Assembly (NCBI GenBank): GCA_035384565.1
Contig: DAOOIT010000032.1
Span: 1 to 64,000, forward strand
Length of the DNA stretch: 64,000 nucleotides
Direction of reading: 5' to 3'
Source of the DNA: Planctomycetota bacterium
Lineage (GTDB): Bacteria; Planctomycetota; PUPC01; DSUN01
The position numbers and the translations under genes were made by a program. This document shows positions 1 to 8,566 of this stretch, one piece after another (the first letter of the stretch is position 1; the number at the start of each line of letters is the position of its first letter). The notes under the pieces were generated by a model. It did no database searches and was not told the DNA's origin. It saw only the letters and a list, made by a program, of their open reading frames with translations.

Positions 1-1
1 C

Positions 2-2647
2 AACGACTGCGGGCCGATCCAGCACGACGACCCCATCCTCGCCGAATCCCCCGACGCCCCCGCCGGCCTCATCTTCCGTGGCACCTTCCAGGGCGTCAAC
101 ACGACCGTCGCCATTGACCCCGCCACCTTTCCTAGCCCGACGGGCAACGTGGACTCGTTCCAAGCCACCGCGACTCTTGCTCTCGACGAGACCGCCGTCA
201 TGACCCTGAGCGCCACGTTCAGCGAGACGGCAGCCCAAAGTTGCATCTTCAGCGCGGCCTACCAGGGTGACACCGGCGGCATGCCGGGTCAGCCCAACGC
301 GCTGGCAAGGTGGGTGCCGAGCGAGGTGCGGAACCCTAACTGCGTCAATACCCTGTACCGGCCATTGTGCATGAGAGTGAGGGGTTTGCCGAGTGGGCTC
401 TCAGACAAGGCGCTGGATGGCTACAGGATGACAGTCAACGGTGCTGCCTTCAGAGTTGACCCTGAAGGTGGGCCATACTACCTCAAGGGCCTCTCACGTT
501 GGTTGATAACAGTTGAGCCGGAGGGCGAACCATATACTGCGCGCGTGTGGGACGATTTCAACAATGACCTTCGCATGGACCCTGGCGAGATGTACGGAGT
601 GAACTGCGAGGATTACCAATTGCAGGGCGACATCAGGCGCAACGGTGTCACACTGGCTTGCGGCAAGGTCGAAGTGTTCCTTGTGGACCTGGATGTCGAC
701 ACCGACCGATCAGGCGGATGCGACCAATGGAAAGACGAGCTCGGCGAGGACACCTTTACGCGAGAGCGTGGTGCCGTCGTTCTGGTCAACTCGAACAGCG
801 ACCGAACGGATTCCGAGGCCATGGACATGCAGGACACGGTGATAAACGATGGCGGGGACGTGAATGATACAGCGCAGCTGGTGTTGCGAACCCCTGGTGA
901 TGTAATCCGGAGGCTCGGCCTGCGGGCGGCGCTCCGAATCCCTGCGAGCGCCGGCACGCATCTGAGAGTCTTCAAGTCTAGGAACGCAGGCGGCGAGGAA
1001 CTGCTGTTCTCCTCGGCCGGCACGGGGTGGATGGAAGCAGTGGTGCCAATGATATACCTAACCAAGAGGGGAGACCACGTGATGGCTGTCGAGGCCCTTC
1101 ACTATATGGGCGACCCTGCAGCGCCTAGTTTCGACGGCAGCTTGACCATCGAGCTCGTCTACCAAAGACCAAACCCAGCACAGGCAACGGGATGGGAAGA
1201 CGTGCCCGGCTTCTCAGACAAGGTCCACCTCCAGGTCGCCCCCCTGGTGCTTGCATGGAACGGACAACAAGCCGAAGTCATCTATGCCAACCACCACATT
1301 GAGAACAAGATCCGCACAAAGACAACGATCCCGGTGCTTGAGCAAGGAACCGGAGGATGGTTCGGCACAACCCGGCTTTGGCTTCAGGACTATGCAGAGC
1401 TAACCAATACGACCGGCAGTGCTAACCAGCGCATCCCAACTATCCTAGACCTCGGAAGGAAGGAGGGGGACGGTACCGAAGTGGTTACATGGCCTCAGGA
1501 CTTGCGCAAGCTAGAAAGTTGCTATGGCTATGTGTCGTCCGGAGCCGCTGGAGTGGGAGGCGGGAACGGGGGCGACATTGAGGTCACTCCTCCTCTCGTG
1601 GGGTACCCACTTGGGAGGGTTGTAAGAGGAGACAGGTTTGGAACGGATAGTGCCGTGAGAGCTTTCTTGTCAGCTCAGAAGGTGCAGGTTGGCCCTTCTT
1701 TCAATCCCATACTGCTCGTTGGAACAAGCTGGCTGGACACGGCCAAGCACGTTGATGAGGTCCTGTGCTTCGTGCCTAAGGACAAGGGAGCCGCCGCTTT
1801 GGTTCCCAGCCCTAGAGTGGCGGTCGACATCATGCACCTGGAGTTCCTTGCCGGTAAGGGCAACACGAAGCTGAGAGTGGGCTGCTCCGGTGGGGAAGGT
1901 GGGGCTGGCGCCACCAAAACCGAGACCATCACGAATCTGCTCGTCAAGGACAATGGGGCCGAATGGACCACTCTGACCCAGCCGCTCGACGATACGAATG
2001 AAGAATCAACCTTGGCACTTGCTGCGCCGAGATTCGCCGGCCAATACTCGGAAGGCAGGGATCGTAGATTGGTTCTCCGCCTCGGAAACGAATACTGCGT
2101 AGTGGAGTCCGGAGGCGGTACAACACAAGTCAAGGTGGACCGCAAGACTATCAATGACGCCCTGGGAATCACCCGGACCACCCATCGTGTTCATTCCCGG
2201 GTGTATGCCGTGACGTCTCTCATCAAGACGAACTTCTCGGAGGAGTACGAACCGGACTGGCCCGGTCCTCAGCGTCGCCTGGACCGCATAAGGGAGTCAC
2301 TGGGTACGCTGAAACTGCGGGAGGGGGTGCTGGAAATCATCGAGTTGCCAGTGCTCTTCATGCGGAAATCGCAGGCGTTGTACTGCGCCTACACTTCGAA
2401 TGTGGTCAATTGCTTGGTCGCGGGGGGCAAGGCAATCATGCCCATGACGCGCGCCGACCCGGACGATACGAAGCTGGACCCGTTTGAGACGTACATTACG
2501 GCAAAACTGCAGGCCCGCACCGCCGTCAAGGCGGAGTTTGTTGATGCATGGGAGCTACACACGAGACTCGGGGAAGTTCACTGTGGCAGCAACACCAAGC
2601 GCGCCCCCGCGGCATCGCTGTGGTGGGTAGCATGGCCCGGCCAGTAG
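2..2647 (+). CDS. protein-arginine deiminase (PAD) family protein, 5' partial
   Basis: The frame is open to the window edge, so the true start lies upstream; residue numbers here count from the GTG at 149. The protein looks like a full PAD enzyme, which converts peptidyl-arginine to citrulline. The middle domain has the PAD_M calcium-type segment (DTDRSG at 185-190, then VLVNSNSDR). The C-terminal catalytic domain keeps every active-site residue of vertebrate PADs: Asp414 in WLQD, His534 and Asp536 in HVDE, and the nucleophile Cys812 in GEVHCGSNT, close to the protein end as in human PAD4. GGDIEVTPP and YPLGR also match the family. Gln413 and Glu417 of the Q-D-x-x-E calcium site are kept, but the Glu that follows Asp in vertebrates is Tyr. 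PADs are well known in vertebrates and also occur in some cyanobacteria and fungi. No signal peptide can be judged because the N-terminus is missing. The next gene follows after 31 bases on the same strand. Confidence 0.88.
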   Translation, partial: NDCGPIQHDDPILAESPDAPAGLIFRGTFQGVNTTVAIDPATFPSPTGNVDSFQATATLALDETAVMTLSATFSETAAQSCIFSAAYQGDTGGMPGQPNALARWVPSEVRNPNCVNTLYRPLCMRVRGLPSGLSDKALDGYRMTVNGAAFRVDPEGGPYYLKGLSRWLITVEPEGEPYTARVWDDFNNDLRMDPGEMYGVNCEDYQLQGDIRRNGVTLACGKVEVFLVDLDVDTDRSGGCDQWKDELGEDTFTRERGAVVLVNSNSDRTDSEAMDMQDTVINDGGDVNDTAQLVLRTPGDVIRRLGLRAALRIPASAGTHLRVFKSRNAGGEELLFSSAGTGWMEAVVPMIYLTKRGDHVMAVEALHYMGDPAAPSFDGSLTIELVYQRPNPAQATGWEDVPGFSDKVHLQVAPLVLAWNGQQAEVIYANHHIENKIRTKTTIPVLEQGTGGWFGTTRLWLQDYAELTNTTGSANQRIPTILDLGRKEGDGTEVVTWPQDLRKLESCYGYVSSGAAGVGGGNGGDIEVTPPLVGYPLGRVVRGDRFGTDSAVRAFLSAQKVQVGPSFNPILLVGTSWLDTAKHVDEVLCFVPKDKGAAALVPSPRVAVDIMHLEFLAGKGNTKLRVGCSGGEGGAGATKTETITNLLVKDNGAEWTTLTQPLDDTNEESTLALAAPRFAGQYSEGRDRRLVLRLGNEYCVVESGGGTTQVKVDRKTINDALGITRTTHRVHSRVYAVTSLIKTNFSEEYEPDWPGPQRRLDRIRESLGTLKLREGVLEIIELPVLFMRKSQALYCAYTSNVVNCLVAGGKAIMPMTRADPDDTKLDPFETYITAKLQARTAVKAEFVDAWELHTRLGEVHCGSNTKRAPAASLWWVAWPGQ

Positions 2648-2678
2648 CTGCACGTCGACATTTCGGAAGGAGTGCCCA

Positions 2679-3596
2679 ATGACCCGCGCGAACATGCCCA
2701 TACTCGTTGCGCTCTATGTGCTCTCACTTTCCATTCTCGGGTTCCTCGGACTCTGTGTTGTGGGAGTCATTCGGCCACTCTCAGCCTTAGGGGGCCCCCC
2801 ACCTCAAAAGGAGAAGACGGGCACCACAGGCATACCGGCTGGGACTTCTGAGGACCTCATGGATGCGGAGTTCTGGGCCGCAGTGGGGAACGAAGGGTCC
2901 GTCTACTGCCGATTCCGGGACAGAATCCTCCAGAGAGGAAAGCACATACTCCCATTCCTTGAGGAAAGGGCCAACAAGGGCGCCACATGGCAGGAACGGA
3001 CGACTGCTTGGATACTAATGGAGCGGCTAGCCAAAGCTGATGAGATTGCGTCTGTTGTCCAATGGTGGAGGACTGTCCGCGCTCCTGAGGCATTTTGGCG
3101 CAGGCGCGAAGTGCTGAGCAAAGGTCTTGCCGAGAAGGCACGACAAACCCCCATGGTGCTGATCGAGAGGATATGGAAGGGAAATGAAATGATCCGAGCA
3201 GATATTGGCCCGGGGAGTACAGAGGACCGCGCTTATGAAGCATTAGCGCTGGGACTCCTCGGTGAGAAGAGGGCAGTAGAACCCCTCATCTGGCTCCTAA
3301 ACTCCGATTGCCCAGTTGCCAGCCCGCCAGAGTACATCAACACCGCTGCGCTAGCCCTTGGCCATCTCGGGGACCCCAGAGCAGTCGAAACGCTTTGCCG
3401 CACACTGGTTCGTTTTCGCGGTAACGTGGTATCTGCCGGCGCTTTCGAGAGTATCGAGAGATGCCTTACGAGTATTGAGGCTATTCAGGTACTCGATGCC
3501 TTTTTCGCAAATCGCGTGGAAGAGGAATCCTTGAGGAAGCGTATTAAGGCTATGGCTGAGAGGAAGCTAGCGGATCTGGGTGCCAAGCCCAGGTGA
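2679..3596 (+). CDS. membrane-anchored HEAT-repeat protein
   Basis: The 305-residue protein starts at an ATG preceded by GGAAGGAG about eight bases upstream. Residues 7-33 form one hydrophobic N-terminal segment (signal anchor), so the rest probably lies outside the cytoplasm. The C-terminal half contains helical repeats of the HEAT type: AYEALALGLLGEKRAVEPL and AALALGHLGDPRAVETL have the alanine/leucine pattern and the D-P-R-A-V turn. HEAT repeats are protein-binding scaffolds; no catalytic motif is visible. The gene follows the PAD gene by 31 bases and is likely co-transcribed, so it may be a partner or a target, but this is inference. Confidence 0.75.
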   Translation: MTRANMPILVALYVLSLSILGFLGLCVVGVIRPLSALGGPPPQKEKTGTTGIPAGTSEDLMDAEFWAAVGNEGSVYCRFRDRILQRGKHILPFLEERANKGATWQERTTAWILMERLAKADEIASVVQWWRTVRAPEAFWRRREVLSKGLAEKARQTPMVLIERIWKGNEMIRADIGPGSTEDRAYEALALGLLGEKRAVEPLIWLLNSDCPVASPPEYINTAALALGHLGDPRAVETLCRTLVRFRGNVVSAGAFESIERCLTSIEAIQVLDAFFANRVEEESLRKRIKAMAERKLADLGAKPR

Positions 3597-3786
3597 TTGT
3601 CAAGATCGCGGTTGGGGGCCGGGCGGCATGGCGTCAAGTTGCAGGTCCCGATCCGACCCCAGGGCGCGACGAAGGCGGCGAGTCGGGCGAGTGTCTGTTT
3701 CTGCGAGCCGGAACGGCGAGAATCGCCAAGCGGCCGTTGCGTGAAGGCACGGGAGGCGTCAAGTGGTTGGAAGCAAAGGAGTTGCA

Positions 3787-4950
3787 ATGAGCCGGGCATT
3801 GCGTCGGCAAGCGGGGGTCGTGTTGTGTGTCGCGGCCACGTTGCTGTTCGGCGTGACGGCGACGGCGGCTGAGGCCAAGGCGCCCGAGCCCAAGGCGGCG
3901 CCGCCTAAGGCTGTAGAGCCGAAGGCGCCGCCGGCGAAGATGCCGGCCCCGCCAGTCGTGAGGCCGCCTGTGGCTCCGCCGATGGGCGAGCTGCCCGACA
4001 CGCCGGAGACGCCGGCGGAGAAGCTGCCCGCGCAGTTCTTCGCGGCGACGGGGCAGGTGTGCCTCCAGTATGCCCAGTGGACGAAGGCCGAGGAGTGCTT
4101 CCGCGAGGCATACGGGCGGGAGAAGGACGCCGGGGCGCGGGCCGACTACGCCTTAAGCCTCGGCCAGCTCCTGATGCGGAAGGAACTCGGCTCGCAAAGC
4201 CTCACCGAGTTCCAATAGGGGCTACCGCCCCTCTTGCGCTGCGCGACGCTGCGCCAGCTCGCGTCGCTCCGCTGTCACCCCTTGGAGGGAATCGGTCTTT
4301 CCCTCCAAACCTCCCCGAACCAGCCACGGAATCGTGGCGATTCCGTGGCTGAGGACTACGACAAGGCCCTGCCGCTGTTCGAGGAGGCGCTGAAGAACGT
4401 GCCCGAGGCGTCGCGTGGCCTCCTGCTGCGGCGGTGCAGGCTGGCTCTGGCCGCGCTCCACGAGAAGATGAACCAGCCGGAGAAGGTAGAGGCGCTCTAC
4501 CAGGAGTGGATCAAGGACCCGTCGAGTCCGATGGAGGCGGAGATGGCGCGGCGCGAGCTGCTGCGCTACTGGCAGCGTGCGGGGAAGCTCGACGCGGCGG
4601 TGGCGAAGTACGAGGCGGCGCTGAAGGAGAAGGCGGACGACAAGCCGGCGCTGGAGATGCTGGGCCTCATCTACAGCAGCGTGAAGCCCGACCCGCAGCG
4701 GGCGCTGGCCGTGGCGGAGAAACTCGTCGAGCTTCAGCCGCAGGACCGGGGTGCGGCGATGCAGCTCCTGAGCGCCTACGAGCAGGCGGCGAAGTATGAG
4801 AAGGCCATCGAGCTGGTGAGCAAGCTCACCGAGCGGTTCCCCGAGGAGGCGGACCCGCTGCCGTTCCGCCTGGCGTATCTCTACGTTCGGAGCGGGCAGA
4901 AGGAGCGTGTGTCACGGGTCACTTCAAACCAGGCCGGTCCAGGTGGATGA
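3787..4950 (+). pseudogene. secreted TPR-repeat protein, interrupted by a palindromic insertion
   Basis: ATG at 3787 follows AAAGGAG. The first segment (143 residues to the TAG at 4216-4218) has a signal peptide (VVLCVAATLLFGVTATAAEA), a Pro/Ala/Lys-rich linker and one TPR-like helix pair. The same frame resumes good TPR coding at about 4351 (EDYDKALPLFEEAL) and runs to 4950 through at least five TPR units. Between them lies a stretch of about 138 bases (46 codons, so frame-neutral) with an in-frame TAG, three hairpins and no TPR character, which looks like an inserted repeat. The last 14 codons (after GQKERV) also lose TPR character, so the 3' end may be truncated as well. The downstream part could still be translated from an internal start, but the intact protein is not encoded. 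Confidence 0.7.
4213..4350. repeat. palindrome-rich insertion inside the TPR gene
   Basis: The strip contains three perfect inverted repeats: AGGGGC/GCCCCT at 4217-4222 and 4227-4232; TTGGAGGGAA/TTCCCTCCAA at 4282-4291 and 4299-4308; and the 13-bp AGCCACGGAATCG/CGATTCCGTGGCT at 4322-4334 and 4338-4350, whose right arm ends exactly where TPR coding resumes. The length between the TPR halves is a multiple of three. No transposase or target duplication is seen, so it resembles a small non-autonomous palindromic element. Exact ends are inferred from where TPR-like coding stops and restarts. Confidence 0.6.
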
Positions 4951-5497
4951 CTGAGGTCATTAGACACTTTCCTCTCATGGTAAGTTGGGCCCCGGCCCAC
5001 AAGATTTGGCACTTTTTCCTAACAGAAACCATGACCACGCACGCCAAAGTCGTACTGGTTCGTAACCCGCGGGAAATTGGGGTTGGACGCGGGAGCGTCC
5101 GATTCTCGGCCCCCACGCGGAGCGTAGGGGCGAGAAGGAAGGTCTCCGCAGGCGGGACGCTTGCGGCTACGCTTGAGGCCCTGACCGACGCAACATGGTT
5201 CCGGCCACTGCAACCTGATTCGCGGCCGGAGTAGCATCTGGTCGCCTCCGCGGAAGGTGGTGGGAATTGCGGGTTAGGTGGGCGCGCAGGGGGCGGCGGG
5301 TGAGGCGACTTGGAGCCTGCTCTGGTGCATGCGCGGACAGCCACAACGTGTGGCGGGGCTCGGGGGGTCTCGCTCGTGAGCCGGGAAGTCTGGGAGACTC
5401 TGGGAGACTCTGGGAGAGTCGGGCATGTGGTGGTGAGTTCGGGCGGGGCCACCACCTGTAGGGTGCGCGCTCGGCGGCGGATTTTCGGGGGGAGAGC
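4951..5497. other. non-coding strip between the TPR pseudogene and murJ
   Basis: No convincing gene is seen. The part around 4950-5080 is less GC-rich than its surroundings. A 6-bp palindrome GGACGC-N4-GCGTCC lies at 5085-5100, and a longer imperfect hairpin (TTCTCG...CGAGAA with an inner CCCC/GGGG pairing) at 5103-5136. A short ORF at 4947-5234 translates through both hairpins and is not credible. A 10-bp tandem repeat follows at 5391-5420. Confidence 0.6.
5391..5420. repeat. 10-bp tandem repeat, three units
   Basis: TGGGAGACTC occurs twice in a row, followed by the variant TGGGAGAGTC and preceded by the degenerate GGGAAGTC. It sits in the murJ upstream region, about 80 bases before the predicted -35 box. 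It may be slippage-prone. Confidence 0.75.
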
Positions 5498-5525
5498 TTG
5501 CAAGCGGGGTTGGACGGTGTATAAT
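5498..5525 (+). promoter_or_regulatory. sigma70-like promoter for FHA-murJ
   Basis: TTGCAA (5498-5503) and a perfect TATAAT (5520-5525) are separated by 16 bases. Predicted transcription would start near 5532, about 90 bases before the chosen ATG. Confidence 0.6.
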
Positions 5526-5623
5526 CGTGGCGGCCGGGCGCGGCCCGAGGTGGGGCGGCCCGGCTCCCCCCGTTCCCCGTGTTCCCCTGGCGGCTTGGCG
5601 TTGAGCCACGAAGCGGTCCCACT

Positions 5624-7513
5624 ATGGCGCGGCTGATAGAGCGCACCGAACAGGGCGAGGTGGCGCACGACCTGGTGTTCGGCAGCACGACGATCGGCCG
5701 CGGACGGCTGAACGACATCGTGATCGCCGACGCCGGCGAGCGGCGGGTGCATGCGGAGATTCTCGCGGTGGGCGGCGGGCGGTACATCGTGCGCGACCCC
5801 GGGTCGCGCTCGGGCGTTGTGGTGAACGGCGGGCGCGTGGAGGGGCGCCGCGTGCTGGCGGCCGGCGACGAGCTGCGCGTGGGGGGCGTGGGGTTCACGT
5901 TCGAGCCCGATGCGCCGGCGGAGGGAGCGGCGGCGCCCCAGGCCAAGCCGCAGGGGCGCGGGTTCGTGCGTCTGACCGTCGGCACGATGGCGGCGCGGGT
6001 GTTCGGTTTCCTGCGCGAGCTGGTGGCGACGGCGTACTTCGGGCTGTCGTCGGGCATCTACGACGCCTATGTGGCAGCGAGCACGCTGCCGAACCTGTTC
6101 CGCGACGTGCTGGGCGAGCAGGCGGCCGAGGGGGCCTTCATGCCCGCGCATCGCACGCTCGTGGTGCGCGGGCGCCAGGCCGAGGCGGCGCGCCTGCTGC
6201 GGTCGGTGCTGTGGATCGTGGCGGTGGCGAGCGTGGGCGTGGTGGCCGTGTGCGTGGCGTTCGCGGACTGGCTGATGCTGGCCGTGGTGCCGGGCTTCGC
6301 GGTGGCGCACCCGGAGCTGATGGCGCTGGCCACGCGGCTCTCGCGCTGGATGATGCCGTTCCTGCTGGTCATCGCGCTGGCGTCGGTTTACGGCAGCCTG
6401 CTGCTGGCCGATCGCCGCTTCTGGCTTTATTCCCTGGCGCCCATCGGGGCGAGCGCGGCCATGGTGCTCGCCGTCGTGTTGTTCGCGGGCCCCCTGGGGG
6501 CGAACTGCCTGGTGCTGGGGGTGCTGGCGGGCGGCGTGGTGCAGATGCTGATGTGCGCGGCGCCCTACCTGGGACGCCGACAGGGCCGTGCGCCCGGCCC
6601 GCCCATCGCCTTGCGCCAGCCGGCCCTGCGCAAGGTCGGGCGCGCGGTGGGGCCGATCGCCCTGGCGGCCATTCTCGCGCGCCTGGCGAGCCTGGTGGAC
6701 CGCGTGCTGGCGTCGCTGTTTTGCGTCGTGGGCAGCCTGTCGGCCCTCTACGAGGCGTTCCGCGTGCTCCAGCTTCCCTTCGGGGTGTTCGGGCTGGCGG
6801 TGAGCCGGGCGGCGTTTCCCGCGATGATCGAGCGCGCGACGGCGCAGGACGCCGAGGGGTTCTCCCGCGCTGTGTCGCGTGCGCTGCGGCTGAACATGTT
6901 CCTCATGCTGCCGGCCACGGTGGGGCTGATGGTGCTGGCGACGCCGGTCGTGCGCCTGCTCTACGAGCGGGGCCGGTTCACCGCGGCCGACACGCAACTC
7001 ACGGCGCTGGCCCTGGCCTGCTACGGCCTGGGCCTGGTGACGATGGGCTCGCGCACCGTGCTCTCGCGCGCGTTCTATGCCCTGCTCGACACGCGCACGC
7101 CGCTCCTCGTGTCGGCCATTGACGTGGCGGCGAACATCGTGATGAGTCTGGCGCTGGTGATGACGCCTCTGGCGCACGGGGGCCTCGCCCTCGCAACGAG
7201 CTTCGCCTCGATCCTCCACGCCTGGCTGCTCAAGGTGATGCTCGAGCGGACGCTGGCGCGGCAGGGCCAGCGCCTGGTGCTCGCCGGCCTCACGGCCGCC
7301 GTCGCGCGCATGGCGGCAGCCGGCGCCGTGATGGGCGTCGTGCTCTGGGCGGCCTGGGCCGGCCTGGCCGCGGCCGGCCTCGACCGCGGTCTGGCGGGGC
7401 GCCTGCTGTGCGTGCTCGGCCCCGGGGCCGCGGGGATGGCGGCCTATGTGGGCACCGCCGCCTGGCTCGGCTGCGAGGAGGTGCGGCGGCTGCGGTTCTG
7501 GGGGCGCCATTGA
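5624..7513 (+). CDS. murJ: FHA domain fused to lipid II flippase MurJ (MviN)
   Basis: The 629-residue protein starts at ATG 5624, which begins the FHA fold cleanly; an upstream in-frame ATG at 5579 only adds non-conserved residues. Residues 1-95 are a forkhead-associated domain: GRGRLNDIVI, then VHAEI, DPGSRSG and the conserved NG (Asn68). The Ser usually three before the His is Arg40. Residues about 113-629 are MurJ, with the family's RVFGFLREL, DAY, LPNLFRDVLGEQAAEGAF motifs and about 13-14 hydrophobic helices. MurJ flips undecaprenyl-PP-MurNAc-peptide-GlcNAc across the inner membrane for peptidoglycan synthesis. FHA domains bind phosphothreonine. In mycobacteria MviN is controlled by a separate FHA protein (FhaA); here the FHA module sits in cis at the cytoplasmic N-terminus. 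The fusion suggests control by a Ser/Thr kinase. A CYTH gene follows after 47 bases. Confidence 0.9.
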   Translation: MARLIERTEQGEVAHDLVFGSTTIGRGRLNDIVIADAGERRVHAEILAVGGGRYIVRDPGSRSGVVVNGGRVEGRRVLAAGDELRVGGVGFTFEPDAPAEGAAAPQAKPQGRGFVRLTVGTMAARVFGFLRELVATAYFGLSSGIYDAYVAASTLPNLFRDVLGEQAAEGAFMPAHRTLVVRGRQAEAARLLRSVLWIVAVASVGVVAVCVAFADWLMLAVVPGFAVAHPELMALATRLSRWMMPFLLVIALASVYGSLLLADRRFWLYSLAPIGASAAMVLAVVLFAGPLGANCLVLGVLAGGVVQMLMCAAPYLGRRQGRAPGPPIALRQPALRKVGRAVGPIALAAILARLASLVDRVLASLFCVVGSLSALYEAFRVLQLPFGVFGLAVSRAAFPAMIERATAQDAEGFSRAVSRALRLNMFLMLPATVGLMVLATPVVRLLYERGRFTAADTQLTALALACYGLGLVTMGSRTVLSRAFYALLDTRTPLLVSAIDVAANIVMSLALVMTPLAHGGLALATSFASILHAWLLKVMLERTLARQGQRLVLAGLTAAVARMAAAGAVMGVVLWAAWAGLAAAGLDRGLAGRLLCVLGPGAAGMAAYVGTAAWLGCEEVRRLRFWGRH

Positions 7514-7560
7514 CTCGGCGCGGAGGAGCGGTTAGACTCCGGGCGAACGGAGCCGGGGCG

Positions 7561-8184
7561 ATGCGCGAACTCGAAGCCAAGCTGATCGTGCCCGACGAGG
7601 GCACCTTTGCCGCGCTGGCGAACGCCGGGCGGATCGGCCGCCTGCGCGTGGAGCCGCGCGGCCAGCGCCTTCAGCAGGACACCTACGTGGACACCCGCTG
7701 CCTCCGGCTGTTCCGCGCGGGCTACGCCTGCCGCCTGCGCCACGTGGAGCACAGGGCCTTTGCGGCCCTCAAGGGCCTGGGCGGCGCGGCCGGCCCCCTC
7801 CACGAACGCGAGGAGGTGGAACTCGAGATTGACAACCCCTCGATCGGCGCCCTGCTGCGCATGCCCGAGCCGCCGGGCAGCCTGGTGCGCCGCATCGCGG
7901 CCGGCGAGCCCGTGGTGCCGCTGTTCATCGTGGTCACGTGGCGTCGGCTGGCGGCGGTCAGCGACGGGCCGCGGGAGTGCTTCGAGATGGCCCTCGACCG
8001 GGCGCGCTTCTTCGGCCCCCGCGGGGAGCTGCACCTGCTGGAGGTCGAGCTGGAGTCGCTCGACGGCGATCGGGCCTTGCTGGAGAGCGCGGCGGCCGAC
8101 CTGCGGCGCGAGCACGGGCTCACGGCCTCGGTGCTCTCGAAGTTCGAGCGCGGGCTGCGCTGGGCGGGCATCGCCGCGCCGTGA
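7561..8184 (+). CDS. CYTH domain protein (triphosphate tunnel enzyme family)
   Basis: The 207-residue protein opens with the ExExK signature (Glu3, Glu5, Lys7 in MRELEAKL) that defines the CYTH superfamily. This was used to choose the ATG at 7561; the open frame extends further upstream into murJ but without CYTH character. Further alternating acidic and basic beta-strand residues (RLRHVE, FAALKG, EREEVELEI, HLLEVELE, SKFERGL) fit the eight-stranded tunnel fold that binds triphosphate and metal. Family members are inorganic triphosphatases, thiamine triphosphatases or class IV adenylate cyclases; which applies cannot be told. The gene lies 47 bases after murJ and is probably in the same transcript. 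A repeat-rich region follows. Confidence 0.85.
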   Translation: MRELEAKLIVPDEGTFAALANAGRIGRLRVEPRGQRLQQDTYVDTRCLRLFRAGYACRLRHVEHRAFAALKGLGGAAGPLHEREEVELEIDNPSIGALLRMPEPPGSLVRRIAAGEPVVPLFIVVTWRRLAAVSDGPRECFEMALDRARFFGPRGELHLLEVELESLDGDRALLESAAADLRREHGLTASVLSKFERGLRWAGIAAP

Positions 8185-8329
8185 ACAGGCCTGTTCCTCG
8201 GCTCATCTGGGTTCAGCGACCCTGACGCGGCCGCCGTCGGGGAGCCTGGGGCGGGTGCTGGCACCCCACCATGTCCGCCCCATAACCCTATACGCCGCAA
8301 TGCTTTACGCTCTCCGGCCGTTCCGCCCG

Positions 8330-8445
8330 CATACTTGCTCATCCCGCAGACGAGCAAGTATGGCCGGAGCCGCGAGAATCGCCAATCCTCGCCCATCTAC
8401 CCATACTTGCTCACTTCCTCCCTCTCCAGGTTGAGCAAGTATGGG
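8330..8445. repeat. palindromic repeat cluster, GAGCAAGTATG family (copy 1)
   Basis: Two perfect hairpins lie in tandem. CATACTTGCTC (8330-8340) pairs with GAGCAAGTATG (8352-8362). CCCATACTTGCTCA (8400-8413) pairs with TGAGCAAGTATGGG (8432-8445). Between them, on the minus strand, is a GGCGATTCTCGCGGCTCCGG module also found near 46.4 kb. The cluster lies in the 380-base gap between the convergent CYTH and FG-GAP genes; nothing else is recognised in that gap. No T-run follows either hairpin. Confidence 0.85.
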
Positions 8446-8566
8446 CAATGCGCCCCCGCCAGGCAGTCGGCAGAGCCCTGCCGAGGCCCCCCAGACCCGC
8501 GATGGGCAGACATGCCCACACGCGGCGCCAGGCCGCTCGAGCCAGGCTCGCCGGAGCCTGAAGAGC

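Noticed and set aside
4216..4218. TAG read as pyrrolysine or by stop readthrough
   Set aside because: The codons after it do not look like protein until about 4351, and no pyrrolysine genes are visible; the insertion explains it better.
4947..5234. Short plus-strand ORF overlapping the end of the TPR pseudogene
   Set aside because: It reads through two hairpins and has no recognisable protein pattern.
4919..7510. Minus-strand ORF of 863 codons opposite murJ
   Set aside because: It is antisense to a clear FHA-MurJ gene and translates to low-complexity His/Arg/Gln-rich sequence with no family features.
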